Below, piece after piece: positions 55,264 to 63,703 of a stretch of DNA of 64,000 bases. Position 1 is the first letter of the stretch. Each line of letters starts with the position of its first letter. The notes under the pieces are model-generated. The model saw only the letters and a list, made by a program, of their open reading frames with translations. It had not been told where the DNA came from and did no database searches. This stretch comes from JAFTYO01 sp045644765 (lineage in GTDB: Bacteria; Pseudomonadota; Alphaproteobacteria; RF32; CAG-239): the NCBI GenBank assembly GCA_045644765.1, contig JAZRHM010000013.1, positions 62,001-126,000 of the forward strand. The letters run 5' to 3'. The position numbers and the translations under genes are program-made.

Positions 55264-55980
55264 TTAACACTGATCTTCTGTGAGAAGCAGTTTTTGTGTT
55301 GCAATTCTTTGTGAAATTTGCTGACACAAAGTTTCAAGACTAACTAAAACAAACGGAGCCATTTTCTCGGTTGTTATTCTTATCCGAAGCTGAGCTTTAA
55401 CATATTCAAGCTCATCTAAAGACATTGACGGCCATTCTTCGCTTGAGTAACCTCGGTAGGGTAGTTGCAAAAATTTAGCAATCGTATTATACGCACTGTT
55501 ATATTGCTGATATATTAATTTTTCAACTCCATCAGCACCTACAACATCACACATAATACGTATAAAACTTAAAGCAGTTTTAGCTTCTTTTTGCAATTTT
55601 TCCAAATTTAAGGCTTCCTGATACATATAAGATGCCTTAAATTCTTCGATATCACCTAATCTTACAATTCGTTGCTCTTTATAAGCTTGATATGCTCTTT
55701 GCTCATCAATCTGTCTGATAACATCGTTTGTAATAGCAAGTAATTGTTCTTCATGAGATAAAATTACCGATGCGATATTTCCAATGGTTCCGGCAAAATA
55801 ATAAGAATAACTGTTCAGTTGAAGTCTGTCTTCCTCTGAAAGTTTGGAACATATCTCAATAGCTTTCCAAGATGTAAAATAAGCGGAAGTAATATTATTC
55901 CACTGATTCTCTTTTTGCTCAAGTCTGTCAATAACTTCAAGTTGCATACTTGAAAGTTGTTTAATAATTTGATTATCCAT
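55264..55980 (-). CDS. Orphan helical protein
   Basis: 238 residues, soluble, almost entirely helical by composition (many Gln, Glu, Leu, Ile), with heptad-like stretches. No signal peptide and no recognised family. Leader without Shine-Dalgarno but with aattattaac 18 bases before the ATG. Own promoter and shared terminator. Confidence 0.6.
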   Translation of the reverse strand: MDNQIIKQLSSMQLEVIDRLEQKENQWNNITSAYFTSWKAIEICSKLSEEDRLQLNSYSYYFAGTIGNIASVILSHEEQLLAITNDVIRQIDEQRAYQAYKEQRIVRLGDIEEFKASYMYQEALNLEKLQKEAKTALSFIRIMCDVVGADGVEKLIYQQYNSAYNTIAKFLQLPYRGYSSEEWPSMSLDELEYVKAQLRIRITTEKMAPFVLVSLETLCQQISQRIATQKLLLTEDQC

Positions 55981-56024
55981 AATATTTTTTTGTTTAATGT
56001 TAATAATTCAATTTCTCTGTTAAC

Positions 56025-56053
56025 AGAGTATTACATATTAAATGTTTTGTCAA
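56025..56053 (-). promoter_or_regulatory. Promoter of the 238-residue orphan
   Basis: Minus strand TTGACA (56048-56053), 17-base spacer, TACTCT (56025-56030). The -10 merges into a perfect palindrome ctctgttaacagag (56015-56028), an operator-like position. Confidence 0.65.
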
Positions 56054-56100
56054 TTATTTATATAAAAAATAATCGTTTATACCTTTGAACGAAAATATTT

Positions 56101-56160
56101 TGACGGTCACGCCTTATGACGAAGTAGGTCAAATTAAATGTTAAAAAGTATTGAGGATCT
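56101..56160 (-). repeat. Degenerate copy of the palindromic repeat family
   Basis: Read on the minus strand, ttgacctacttcgt followed by aaggcgtgac resembles the ttgacctcacttcgttcg...gtgtgac unit at 24827-24856. It lies in the gap after uvrB. Confidence 0.4.
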
Positions 56161-56204
56161 TTCAATATAAACTACATATCTTAAAGTTTTGGCTTAATTA
56201 CACA

Positions 56205-58190
56205 TTATAAATTTTTTATAGCCAACTGTTCCAGCTCTTTAATTTTATCCCTATAAACCATAGCTTGTTCAAATTCTAAGTTCAGGGCAGCTTCTTTCAT
56301 GAGTTTGGTATATTCTTTAATCTTTTTATCTATATTTTTAAGTTCATCGACTGAAACTTTATCATCTTTAACAAAATCTGTTTCTGTCATTTCTTTTAAT
56401 GTAGAAGAAATGCTTTTTTTAATGGTTTTAGGAGTGATATTATGTTCAATGTTATATCTTATTTGTTTTTCTCTACGTCTGTTTGTTTCATCTAAAGCTG
56501 CTTGAATTGAACCGGTTATTTTATCAGCATATAATATCACTCGTCCGTTTTCATTTCGTGCAGCCCTACCAATTGTTTGAATTAATGAGCGAGTTGAGCG
56601 TAAAAACCCTTCTTTATCGGCATCTAAAATAGCCACCAATGAGCATTCCGGAATATCTAAACCTTCTCGTAACAAGTTAATTCCGACCAAAACATCAAAA
56701 ACTCCAAGTCTTAAATCTCTTATTATTTCAATGCGTTCCAATGTATCAATATCAGAATGCATATATCTTACCTTTATGCCGTTTTCATGTAAATATTCTG
56801 TTAAATCTTCAGCCATTTTTTTGGTTAAAGTTGTTACTAAAACACGTTCTTTTCTTTGAGCGATTTGATGACATTCATGCATCAAATCATCAATTTGGTT
56901 TTCAACAGGTCTAACTTCACAAATTGGGTCAGTAAGCCCTGTCGGCCTGATTATTTGCTCAGAAAAAGAACCTTTGCTTTGTTCTAATTCCCAATCTCCC
57001 GGAGTGGCTGAAACAAAAATTGTTTGCGGACGCATTTTATCCCATTCTTCAAATTTTAACGGGCGATTATCCAAACAAGACGGAAGTCTGAAACCATAAT
57101 CCGCAAGCGTGCTTTTACGATTAAAATCGCCTCTGTACATTGCTCCTATTTGCGGAACTGAGATATGACTTTCATCAATAAACAAAAGTGCATTTTTAGG
57201 AAAATATTCAAATAATGTAGGAGGAGGTTCTCCTGGAGCCCTTCCCGTTAAATATCTGGAATAGTTTTCGATACCTTTACAATGGCCGGTTGTTTCAAGC
57301 ATTTCCAAATCGAAACGAGTCCGCTGTTCAAGCCGTTGTGCTTCTAAAAGTTTGTTTTGTGATTTTAGTTCATCAAGTCTTATGCTTAAATCTTTTCTGA
57401 TATGTGTAATAGCCTGAGAAAGCGCAGGACGAGGCGTTACATAATGATTGGCCGGATAAACCGTGATTTCTGTTAAATCTGCAGTTTTCTTACCTGTTAA
57501 TGAATCGAACTCGGATATAGTTTCAATCTCGTCTCCAAAAAAACAAATTCGCCAAGCTCTGTCTTCGTAGTGAGCCGGAAAAACATCTAAAGTATCACCA
57601 TTTACCCTGAATGTGCTTCGAACAAAGTTTATTTGATTGCGCTCATATTGAAGTTCTGCCAGATTTCTACAGACATCATTGAGCTCAATTACATCACCTG
57701 CTTTTAAGCTAAAAGCCATCGAAGAATATGATTCCATGGCCCCTAAGCCATATATACAAGATACCGAAGCAACAATTATAACATCATTTTCTTCTAAAAC
57801 ATTTCGCGTTGCTCCATGACGCATACGGTCTATTTGTTCATTAATGGAAGAATCTTTTTCAATGTAAGTATCCGTTTTTGGAATGTATGCTTCCGGTTGA
57901 TAATAATCATAGTATGAAACAAAATATTCTACCCGATTGTGAGGAAAAAATTCTTTCATTTCGGCATAAAGTTGAGCCGCCAAAATTTTATTTGGTGCCA
58001 TAATAAGAGCAGGTCTTTTAACTTTTTCTATAATTTTTGCCATTGTAAATGTTTTGCCTGAACCTGTAACTCCGAGCAAAACTTGATTTTTTTCACCATT
58101 TTCCAAACCTTGACACAGCTCATCAATTGCTTGAGGTTGATCTCCTGATGCTTCAAACGGGCTTTCTATTTTAAATTCTTTTTCTTTCAT
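56205..58190 (-). CDS. uvrB: Excinuclease ABC subunit B
   Basis: About 661 residues from ATG 58190, chosen because homologues start a few residues before F-x-x-x-S-P-F; an in-frame ATG at 58208 is also possible and neither has a clear ribosome site. Walker A G-V-T-G-S-G-K-T, the damage-probing hairpin Y-Y-D-Y-Y-Q-P-E-A-Y, helicase motif I-D-E-S-H, and a C-terminal UVR domain (E-F-E-Q-A-M-V-Y-R-D-K-I). It acts in nucleotide excision repair with UvrA and UvrC, not present here. Confidence 0.96.
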   Translation of the reverse strand: MKEKEFKIESPFEASGDQPQAIDELCQGLENGEKNQVLLGVTGSGKTFTMAKIIEKVKRPALIMAPNKILAAQLYAEMKEFFPHNRVEYFVSYYDYYQPEAYIPKTDTYIEKDSSINEQIDRMRHGATRNVLEENDVIIVASVSCIYGLGAMESYSSMAFSLKAGDVIELNDVCRNLAELQYERNQINFVRSTFRVNGDTLDVFPAHYEDRAWRICFFGDEIETISEFDSLTGKKTADLTEITVYPANHYVTPRPALSQAITHIRKDLSIRLDELKSQNKLLEAQRLEQRTRFDLEMLETTGHCKGIENYSRYLTGRAPGEPPPTLFEYFPKNALLFIDESHISVPQIGAMYRGDFNRKSTLADYGFRLPSCLDNRPLKFEEWDKMRPQTIFVSATPGDWELEQSKGSFSEQIIRPTGLTDPICEVRPVENQIDDLMHECHQIAQRKERVLVTTLTKKMAEDLTEYLHENGIKVRYMHSDIDTLERIEIIRDLRLGVFDVLVGINLLREGLDIPECSLVAILDADKEGFLRSTRSLIQTIGRAARNENGRVILYADKITGSIQAALDETNRRREKQIRYNIEHNITPKTIKKSISSTLKEMTETDFVKDDKVSVDELKNIDKKIKEYTKLMKEAALNLEFEQAMVYRDKIKELEQLAIKNL

Positions 58191-58251
58191 AGAACACAGT
58201 TTAATCATTTTTTTTAAAAAATAAATAGAAAAATACGCTAAAAATTTTTAT

Positions 58252-58280
58252 TTGACAGTAAAAAACAAAGATTATATAAT
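58252..58280 (+). promoter_or_regulatory. Perfect-consensus promoter of the 58313 gene
   Basis: TTGACA (58252-58257), exactly 17 bases, TATAAT (58275-58280). It is the best sigma-70 promoter in the window and places the start at ATG 58313, not at GTG 58301. Confidence 0.85.
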
Positions 58281-58312
58281 TGGATATATAATGCATATAT
58301 GTGAGAATTTTT

Positions 58313-58972
58313 ATGAAAACGGAATATGTTGATTTTTTATGTTCAGAATATGAACAAGCTGATTTAAAGCCTGAAAGTGTTGTTATCGGTAACAGCAAAT
58401 ATATCGTTCCGTATATTTATATAAAAACCAACAATGAACCGTTAAAGCTTTTTTTAACGGATTTTTTTGATGTTATGCGCAAAGATTATATATTATATCT
58501 TAGAAACAAAGAACCTGTACGGTATATTAATTGGTATGATGGCAATAAAAATCGTCATTTAATAGTCCCGTATACAATTCGTTACAACATGTGTTCAGAT
58601 GAAGAGATTGTAAATAGGATTATTGAAAAGGCCAGAAAAAAGTATAAAAAAGCAATTATGACGGCATATGAACTTAAAAAAACATATCCTAATATGGTTT
58701 TTGAACGTATGATAAGTTCAAAAGCTTTCAAAGAAATGTTAAAAGCCCATAAAAAGTGTCTATCAAAACAAAAAAGAAATATGGCTGTTTATATCACTGA
58801 AAGAGTGGGACGATTTATGTCACAGAATCCGGAAAAAATTACTAACAATATGGATGGCGTTTTATTATACGTTCTAAGGCAAAAAGCTAAAAAATGGGCA
58901 TTAAAGGTTGTTCTTTGTGCCGCTGTAGAAACCAGTGTTTTTGAAGCCATAAATATATCTTCAGATAATTAA
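58313..58972 (+). CDS. Orphan basic protein
   Basis: 219 residues, Lys/Tyr-rich, no signal peptide, helical C-terminal half. A gag element precedes the ATG. No recognised family. It is driven by a perfect-consensus promoter, so probably highly expressed. Divergent from uvrB. Confidence 0.65.
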   Translation: MKTEYVDFLCSEYEQADLKPESVVIGNSKYIVPYIYIKTNNEPLKLFLTDFFDVMRKDYILYLRNKEPVRYINWYDGNKNRHLIVPYTIRYNMCSDEEIVNRIIEKARKKYKKAIMTAYELKKTYPNMVFERMISSKAFKEMLKAHKKCLSKQKRNMAVYITERVGRFMSQNPEKITNNMDGVLLYVLRQKAKKWALKVVLCAAVETSVFEAINISSDN

Positions 58973-58974
58973 AA

Positions 58975-59005
58975 AACATCTCCGTCATCACATAACGGAG
59001 ATGTG
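58975..59005 (-). terminator. Terminator of the ECF operon
   Basis: Stem acatctccgt / acggagatgt; the T-run is on the minus strand, downstream of the Spy-like gene. Confidence 0.7.
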
Positions 59006-59027
59006 TTATAAAATTTAATTCCGAAAC

Positions 59028-59495
59028 TTATTTTTTAGGAGCATCTTTTCCCATATGAGGATGTGGCATTCCTTTTCTGTGGTGTTTTCCGAACATATGC
59101 CCTTTTTCAAATTTCGGACCTTTAGTTTTCATTTCATCAAAACTCTTTTTCTGTTCTGGAGTTAAGATTTTTTCAAATTCTTCCATATTAGCTCTACGTT
59201 CCGCATCTATTTTTTCACGCAAATCTTTCATTTCTTTCATAAGAGGTTCAATTTTTTTGCGTCCTTCTTGACGAATTTTAGCAGCTTGTTCTTGTTGCTC
59301 TTTTGTCAGATTTAATTTTTCTGCCATTTTCTTAGCCATTTTTTCATGGAAATTTTTATCAAATTTCGGATGATTGTTTTCCATTTTTAATACTTCTTCA
59401 TGTGAAACCGGTGGAATATCAGTTTCTTCAGCCTTTACTACATTAGAAAATATAATAGTGGTTGCTAAAAATGTAGATAATAAAAATTTATTCAT
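59028..59495 (-). CDS. Spy/CpxP/CnrX-like periplasmic protein with His/Met-rich tail
   Basis: 155 residues. Signal peptide ends at V-K-A (~22). A long charged helical hairpin with L-N-L-T-K-E-Q-Q and L-T-P-E-Q-K-K-S-F, the paired LTxxQ motifs of Spy/CpxP and of the metal sensors CnrX and ZraP, follows. The C-terminus is packed with His and Met (G-H-M-F-G-K-H-H-R-K-G-M-P-H-P-H-M), a likely metal site. Its ATG overlaps the sigma-factor stop (ATGA), so it is translationally coupled to it. Confidence 0.85.
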   Translation of the reverse strand: MNKFLLSTFLATTIIFSNVVKAEETDIPPVSHEEVLKMENNHPKFDKNFHEKMAKKMAEKLNLTKEQQEQAAKIRQEGRKKIEPLMKEMKDLREKIDAERRANMEEFEKILTPEQKKSFDEMKTKGPKFEKGHMFGKHHRKGMPHPHMGKDAPKK

Positions 59496-60004
59496 TTATT
59501 TTCTCCTCTTAAAAAGTTTAATTTTTCTTTTAGAATTTTACGGGCATTAAAAAGCCTAGATTTCACAGTTCCTTCAGGAACACCTAAACGTTTAGCAATA
59601 TCTTCAATTGAGTATCCCTCAAACTCAAACAATATAATAACCTTTCTATGTTCTTTTGATAAAGAATCTACGGCTTTTAAAATAATTTTCTGTCGTTGCT
59701 TTTCATCTATGATAACATCAGGAGTGTTCTCATATGATAAATTTTCAACTATTGTATCATCAGAAACTTCTTTTAAACCTGTTTTAAAACTTTTAGAACG
59801 AAAGTAATCTCTACAAATATTGGCTGTAAGCATACAAATCCATTGCTTTAATTTTCCTTGTTCTTTATATTTAGGCAAATTTTGCCACGTTTTTATATAA
59901 ACTTCTTGCTCAATATCTTCATTGTTACTTCCGGTTAGTTTACGGATAACAGCTTTGATATATTTTTTATTTTGTTCAATAATATGTTTCATTAGCCAAT
60001 CCAT
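59492..60004 (-). CDS. ECF sigma factor
   Basis: 170 residues with only sigma regions 2 (D-I-E-Q-E-V-Y-I-K-T-W) and 4 (L-S-K-E-H-R-K-V-I-I-L-F-E-F-E-G-Y-S-I-E). The region-4 helix-turn-helix is D-I-A-K-R-L-G-V-P-E-G-T-V-K-S-R. Typical of group IV sigma factors controlling envelope or metal responses. Overlaps its upstream partner by 13 bases and its downstream partner by 4. Confidence 0.94.
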   Translation of the reverse strand: MDWLMKHIIEQNKKYIKAVIRKLTGSNNEDIEQEVYIKTWQNLPKYKEQGKLKQWICMLTANICRDYFRSKSFKTGLKEVSDDTIVENLSYENTPDVIIDEKQRQKIILKAVDSLSKEHRKVIILFEFEGYSIEDIAKRLGVPEGTVKSRLFNARKILKEKLNFLRGENK

Positions 60005-60240
60005 AACAATCCGTATTCATCCACAGGTAAGCCCATATCTTCAATTATGGAACCGTTTGATGCGCTATACACTTCTTGTTCCCAAAAATCATAAATAGGA
60101 GTACTTTGTTTAACTGTTGCTGCAAAAACAAACAAACAGCAACACATGGCAACGCTGACTGACGTCAATATCCTGCGACGTTTTTTGCGCGCAAAATATA
60201 AAGGCTTAGCTTCTTGTATGAGTTTTGATATTTCTTCCAT
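59992..60240 (-). CDS. Small single-pass membrane protein, candidate anti-sigma factor
   Basis: 82 residues: ~24 cytoplasmic residues ending in a basic stretch (A-R-K-K-R-R-R), one membrane helix (~25-44, with C-C-C), and a short periplasmic tail. This is the architecture of CnrY-type anti-sigma factors, although sequence identity cannot be judged here. It is the first gene of the operon and overlaps the sigma gene. A strong AAGGAG site precedes the ATG. Confidence 0.7.
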   Translation of the reverse strand: MEEISKLIQEAKPLYFARKKRRRILTSVSVAMCCCLFVFAATVKQSTPIYDFWEQEVYSASNGSIIEDMGLPVDEYGLLWIG

Positions 60241-60263
60241 AAAATTTCTCCTTACATTATGCT

Positions 60264-60291
60264 ATAACGAAAAGATTTAACATAAGGTTCA
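60264..60291 (-). promoter_or_regulatory. Candidate ECF-type promoter of the sigma operon
   Basis: Minus strand TGAACCTT (60284-60291) with the GAAC core, about 15 bases, then CGTTAT (60264-60269). GAAC...CGT is the usual ECF promoter grammar, and there is no good sigma-70 alternative, suggesting autoregulation. Confidence 0.6.
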
Positions 60292-60434
60292 TTTTAAAAT
60301 ATTTTTTTTGAAACATATCTTTTTTTTACATAAAGATTTTGTTAATAGCAAAATTTTTAGAGCTGTGTTGTTTTTAACTGCTATTAGCTGTGAAATTTGA
60401 GGTAAAAATAAGGTAGATAAGCTTGTTTCTTGAA

Positions 60435-60462
60435 TTGCAATTTTTATTACTTGCTATATAGT
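60435..60462 (+). promoter_or_regulatory. Putative promoter of ugd-mbfA
   Basis: TTGCAA (60435-60440), 16-base spacer, TATAGT (60457-60462), with gcgagg before the ATG at 60495. Confidence 0.5.
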
Positions 60463-60494
60463 GACACATATTAAATAAAACAGCGAGGTAATAA

Positions 60495-61796
60495 ATGAAA
60501 ATTGGTGTTGTCGGAACGGGTTATGTCGGTTTACCTACCGGAGTTGGCTTGGCAGAACTCGGAAATGAAGTTATATGTATTGATAAAGATGAGAATAAGA
60601 TAAACGCTCTTAAAAACGGTAAACTTACAATTTTTGAAGATGGCCTACCCGAACTTTTTACAAAAAATGTCCAAGCAGAAAATATAAAATTTACAACTTC
60701 TATGCAAGAAGGTGTTGAAAATGCCGATATCGTGATTTTGGCAGTTGGCACACCTCCAAATCCGATAACTAAAGAAGCTGATATGAAGTATATTCATGCT
60801 GCCGCTGAAGAATTGGCTAATTACATAACAGGATATACAGTTATAGCAGTCAAATCTACAGTTCCGGTAAACACTGGTGATGAAGTGGAAAAAATCATTT
60901 TATCACAAAATCCCAAAGGTGAATTTGATGTTGTTTCCTTGCCTGAGTTTTTGCGTGAGGGTTTTGCCGTGCATGATTTTTTTAATCCCGACAGGATTAT
61001 CGTCGGAGCAAACAGTGAGCGAGCAAAAGCTAAAATTGCCGAACTTTATCAACCTTTTGAGGCAAAAACTCCAATTTTATATGTCAAACGTCGTTCATCA
61101 GAAACGATTAAATATGCATCAAATGCTTTTTTAGCCATGAAGATTCAGTATATAAATGAAATGGCAGATTTTTGTGAAAAATCAGGTGCTGATGTTTATG
61201 AAGTTGCTACAGGTATGGGCTTAGATTCTCGAATTGGAAACAAGTTTTTAAATCCGGGACCCGGATATGGTGGTTTTTGTTTTCCCAAAGATACTAACGC
61301 TATGGCTTATATGGGACGGGTTAAAGGCGTTAATTTGTCTTTAATTGAAGCCACTATAAGAGGTAATGACAAGCGTAAAATTCAGATGGCAAGACGTATT
61401 TTAGAAGAAGTTGCAGATATAAGAAAACCTGTAGTGGGTGTGTTAGGTGCCGCCTTCAAAGGTGGAACTGATGATTGTCGAGAATCTCCTGCTATGCAAA
61501 TTATAGAAATCTTACTTGAAAAAGGAGCAAATGTACGCTTGTATGATCCTGAAGCTCTTGGTAATGCTAAGGCCATATTATCAGATAAAGTATATTATGC
61601 AACCGATATGTATGATGCGTTAAATGGCGCTGATGTTATGGCTGTTTTAACTGAATGGGCAGATTTTAAAACAATTGATTTGGAAAAAGTAAAGTCATTG
61701 TTGAAAAATCCGAAAATTGTTGATTTAAGAAATTTGATTAATCGGACAGAAGCCATAAATCTTGGTTTTGACATTAAAAGTATTGGAGTTATATGA
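60495..61796 (+). CDS. UDP-glucose/GDP-mannose dehydrogenase family protein
   Basis: 433 residues: NAD fold G-V-V-G-T-G-Y-V-G-L-P, the catalytic loop G-P-G-Y-G-G-F-C-F-P-K-D with the active Cys, and a C-terminal UDP-binding domain (V-L-G-A-A-F-K-G-G-T-D-D-x-R-E-S-P). The pattern best fits UDP-glucose 6-dehydrogenase, making UDP-glucuronate for polysaccharide, but substrate is not certain. Its stop overlaps the next ATG. Confidence 0.9.
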   Translation: MKIGVVGTGYVGLPTGVGLAELGNEVICIDKDENKINALKNGKLTIFEDGLPELFTKNVQAENIKFTTSMQEGVENADIVILAVGTPPNPITKEADMKYIHAAAEELANYITGYTVIAVKSTVPVNTGDEVEKIILSQNPKGEFDVVSLPEFLREGFAVHDFFNPDRIIVGANSERAKAKIAELYQPFEAKTPILYVKRRSSETIKYASNAFLAMKIQYINEMADFCEKSGADVYEVATGMGLDSRIGNKFLNPGPGYGGFCFPKDTNAMAYMGRVKGVNLSLIEATIRGNDKRKIQMARRILEEVADIRKPVVGVLGAAFKGGTDDCRESPAMQIIEILLEKGANVRLYDPEALGNAKAILSDKVYYATDMYDALNGADVMAVLTEWADFKTIDLEKVKSLLKNPKIVDLRNLINRTEAINLGFDIKSIGVI

Positions 61797-62683
61797 TGAA
61801 AAAGGACCAAAAATTTTCAGATAAAGCAAAAAGATTAATGATTGAATTTCAAAGAGATGAAATAACAAGTTCATGTATATATTCATATTTTGCCGGAAGA
61901 GTTAAAAATAAAAAAGAACAAAAAACTCTAAAGCAAATAGCACAAGATGAAATGGCTCACGCAAATATTTGGCAACAATATACAAACATTGAAATAAAAC
62001 CTAATATGTTTAAAGTGTGGTTTTATCGTATTTTGATTTATTTATTGGGATATACTTTCGTAATAAAGCTTTTGGAAACACGTGAAGATTACGGAATTGT
62101 CTCTGTTAAACAACTTTCCGATGAAATTCCTGAAGTTAAAAAAATTATTGCAGATGAAAAAAAGCATGAAAAAAAGCTTATAGAGATGCTTGATGAAGAG
62201 CGCCTTAACTATGTTGGTGCGATGGTTTTAGGTTTAAATGATGCTTTGGTAGAATTAACCGGAACAATTGCAGGTATGACCTTTGTCTTAGCTAATACCA
62301 CTCTGATTGCGATGGCGGGTATTATAACCGGTGTCTCTGCAACATTATCTATGGCGGCGTCAAACTATTTAGCTGAACGCGCAGATGGTAACCCAAATGC
62401 ATTAAAAGCCAGTTTTTATACCGGAATTGCATATTTAATTACGGTTGTATGTTTGGTTTTACCATATTTGTTGTTTCCTACAGATATGTATGTCGCCTCT
62501 CTTATTTGTATGATTACAATAGTGGTCTGTTTAGTGTTTATATTTAACTATTATATTGGAGTTGTAAAATCAGAACCTTTCTTACCTAAATTTATTGAAA
62601 TGTCTACCATCAGCTTATCTGTAGCTTTAATAGCATTTCTGATAGGTTGGGGAGCAAAAGCTTTTTTTAATCTTGATTTATAA
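61793..62683 (+). CDS. mbfA: MbfA-like ferritin/VIT1 membrane iron protein
   Basis: 296 residues. The N-terminal ~140 residues form a ferritin-like (erythrin) domain with E-F-Q-R-D-E, D-E-M-A-H and D-E-K-K-H-E diiron-type ligands. The C-terminal half is a VIT1/CCC1 membrane domain with G-L-N-D-A-L-V-E-L-T-G and about five helices. This fusion is the alphaproteobacterial MbfA, an iron/H2O2-responsive inner-membrane iron exporter. Translationally coupled to the dehydrogenase by overlap. Confidence 0.88.
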   Translation: MMKKDQKFSDKAKRLMIEFQRDEITSSCIYSYFAGRVKNKKEQKTLKQIAQDEMAHANIWQQYTNIEIKPNMFKVWFYRILIYLLGYTFVIKLLETREDYGIVSVKQLSDEIPEVKKIIADEKKHEKKLIEMLDEERLNYVGAMVLGLNDALVELTGTIAGMTFVLANTTLIAMAGIITGVSATLSMAASNYLAERADGNPNALKASFYTGIAYLITVVCLVLPYLLFPTDMYVASLICMITIVVCLVFIFNYYIGVVKSEPFLPKFIEMSTISLSVALIAFLIGWGAKAFFNLDL

Positions 62684-62706
62684 AATTCTATATATTGGTT
62701 GCTCAT

Positions 62707-62745
62707 AAAAATACCTCAATATTTTCATTATTGAGGTATTTTTTA
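62707..62745. terminator. Bidirectional terminator after mbfA
   Basis: Stem aaaaatacctcaat / attgaggtattttt between convergent genes. Confidence 0.88.
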
Positions 62746-62765
62746 TATCAACACATAGCAAATAA

Positions 62766-63701
62766 TTACCTACGAGCCTGATATTGATCTTTACTCGTTC
62801 CATGTGCTAAAGATGACTTTTCTTGAGCATTGGAATCTTGATTTTTAGTTTCAACTGCAGGCACACTGATTTTCGCTTGATTTTTAGAATTTTCAGAGGT
62901 AGCCTTACTTCTTACTTTTTCCAAATTATGCGCCACGACACCCATATCATGTGATTGCATCAAATTAGCAAACAATACGCGAGTATCATCTTTTAATATT
63001 TTGTATCCTGGCTTTTTTAAAGCTTCCATCAACTCTTCTTCTCGGCCTTTTTCTTTAACTCTTTTCATCAAAACATCCATCTGAGGAAGTGCTGTTTCAG
63101 AATCAATTTGCTTTCTATCTAATTGTTTAGCTATTCTCAATAACAATTTTTCGGGTTGATTTGCCGCCCAATCGGCTTTGATTGTATCAAGGTCTTTTTC
63201 ACGAGTTTCACGGTGAGATTTTTTAGCTTCTTCTTGCGAAATTAAACCATTTTTCACCAAATTTGCAATTTCTGTACGTATAGCACTTGTTGTTGCCAAT
63301 TTGACAGCAGCACCATCAGAATATCCTTTTTGTATAATATCTTTGGTTTTCTTATGAATGGTTTCAATAGCTACAGCATCGAATACGATTTTTTCTGCTA
63401 CATCACTTGATAAAATATCAGACGGAGAAGGAATGGCTCTATTATTCTCAATATCTCTACATTCATCTATTGTAAGATTATTGTCTGTTTTTGCTCTTTC
63501 CAAAATATCATCAGGAACGCGTCCGAAATATTCGTCCCTAATACGCTCAGGAACCTTCTTCCAAATATCAAACTTAGCCTGATGTTTTGTGGCAATTGCT
63601 GTCACTATACTATCAGCAACATCATTGGAAGCTAATTTACCGTAATCTTCGGGATAATTCGCTTTCAAAAATACTAAAAAATCTGTTCCTATATCAGCCA
63701 T
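62766..63701 (-). CDS. Charged helical protein of unknown function
   Basis: 311 residues, soluble, about a third charged, almost all helical, with a low-complexity Gln/Ser/Asn-rich tail. No membrane segment, no signal, no recognised family. AGGAG sits seven bases before the ATG, and the gene begins two bases after the stop of the preceding gene, so the two are cotranslated. Last gene of a unit entering from the right edge. Confidence 0.65.
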   Translation of the reverse strand: MADIGTDFLVFLKANYPEDYGKLASNDVADSIVTAIATKHQAKFDIWKKVPERIRDEYFGRVPDDILERAKTDNNLTIDECRDIENNRAIPSPSDILSSDVAEKIVFDAVAIETIHKKTKDIIQKGYSDGAAVKLATTSAIRTEIANLVKNGLISQEEAKKSHRETREKDLDTIKADWAANQPEKLLLRIAKQLDRKQIDSETALPQMDVLMKRVKEKGREEELMEALKKPGYKILKDDTRVLFANLMQSHDMGVVAHNLEKVRSKATSENSKNQAKISVPAVETKNQDSNAQEKSSLAHGTSKDQYQARR

Positions 63702-63703
63702 AT

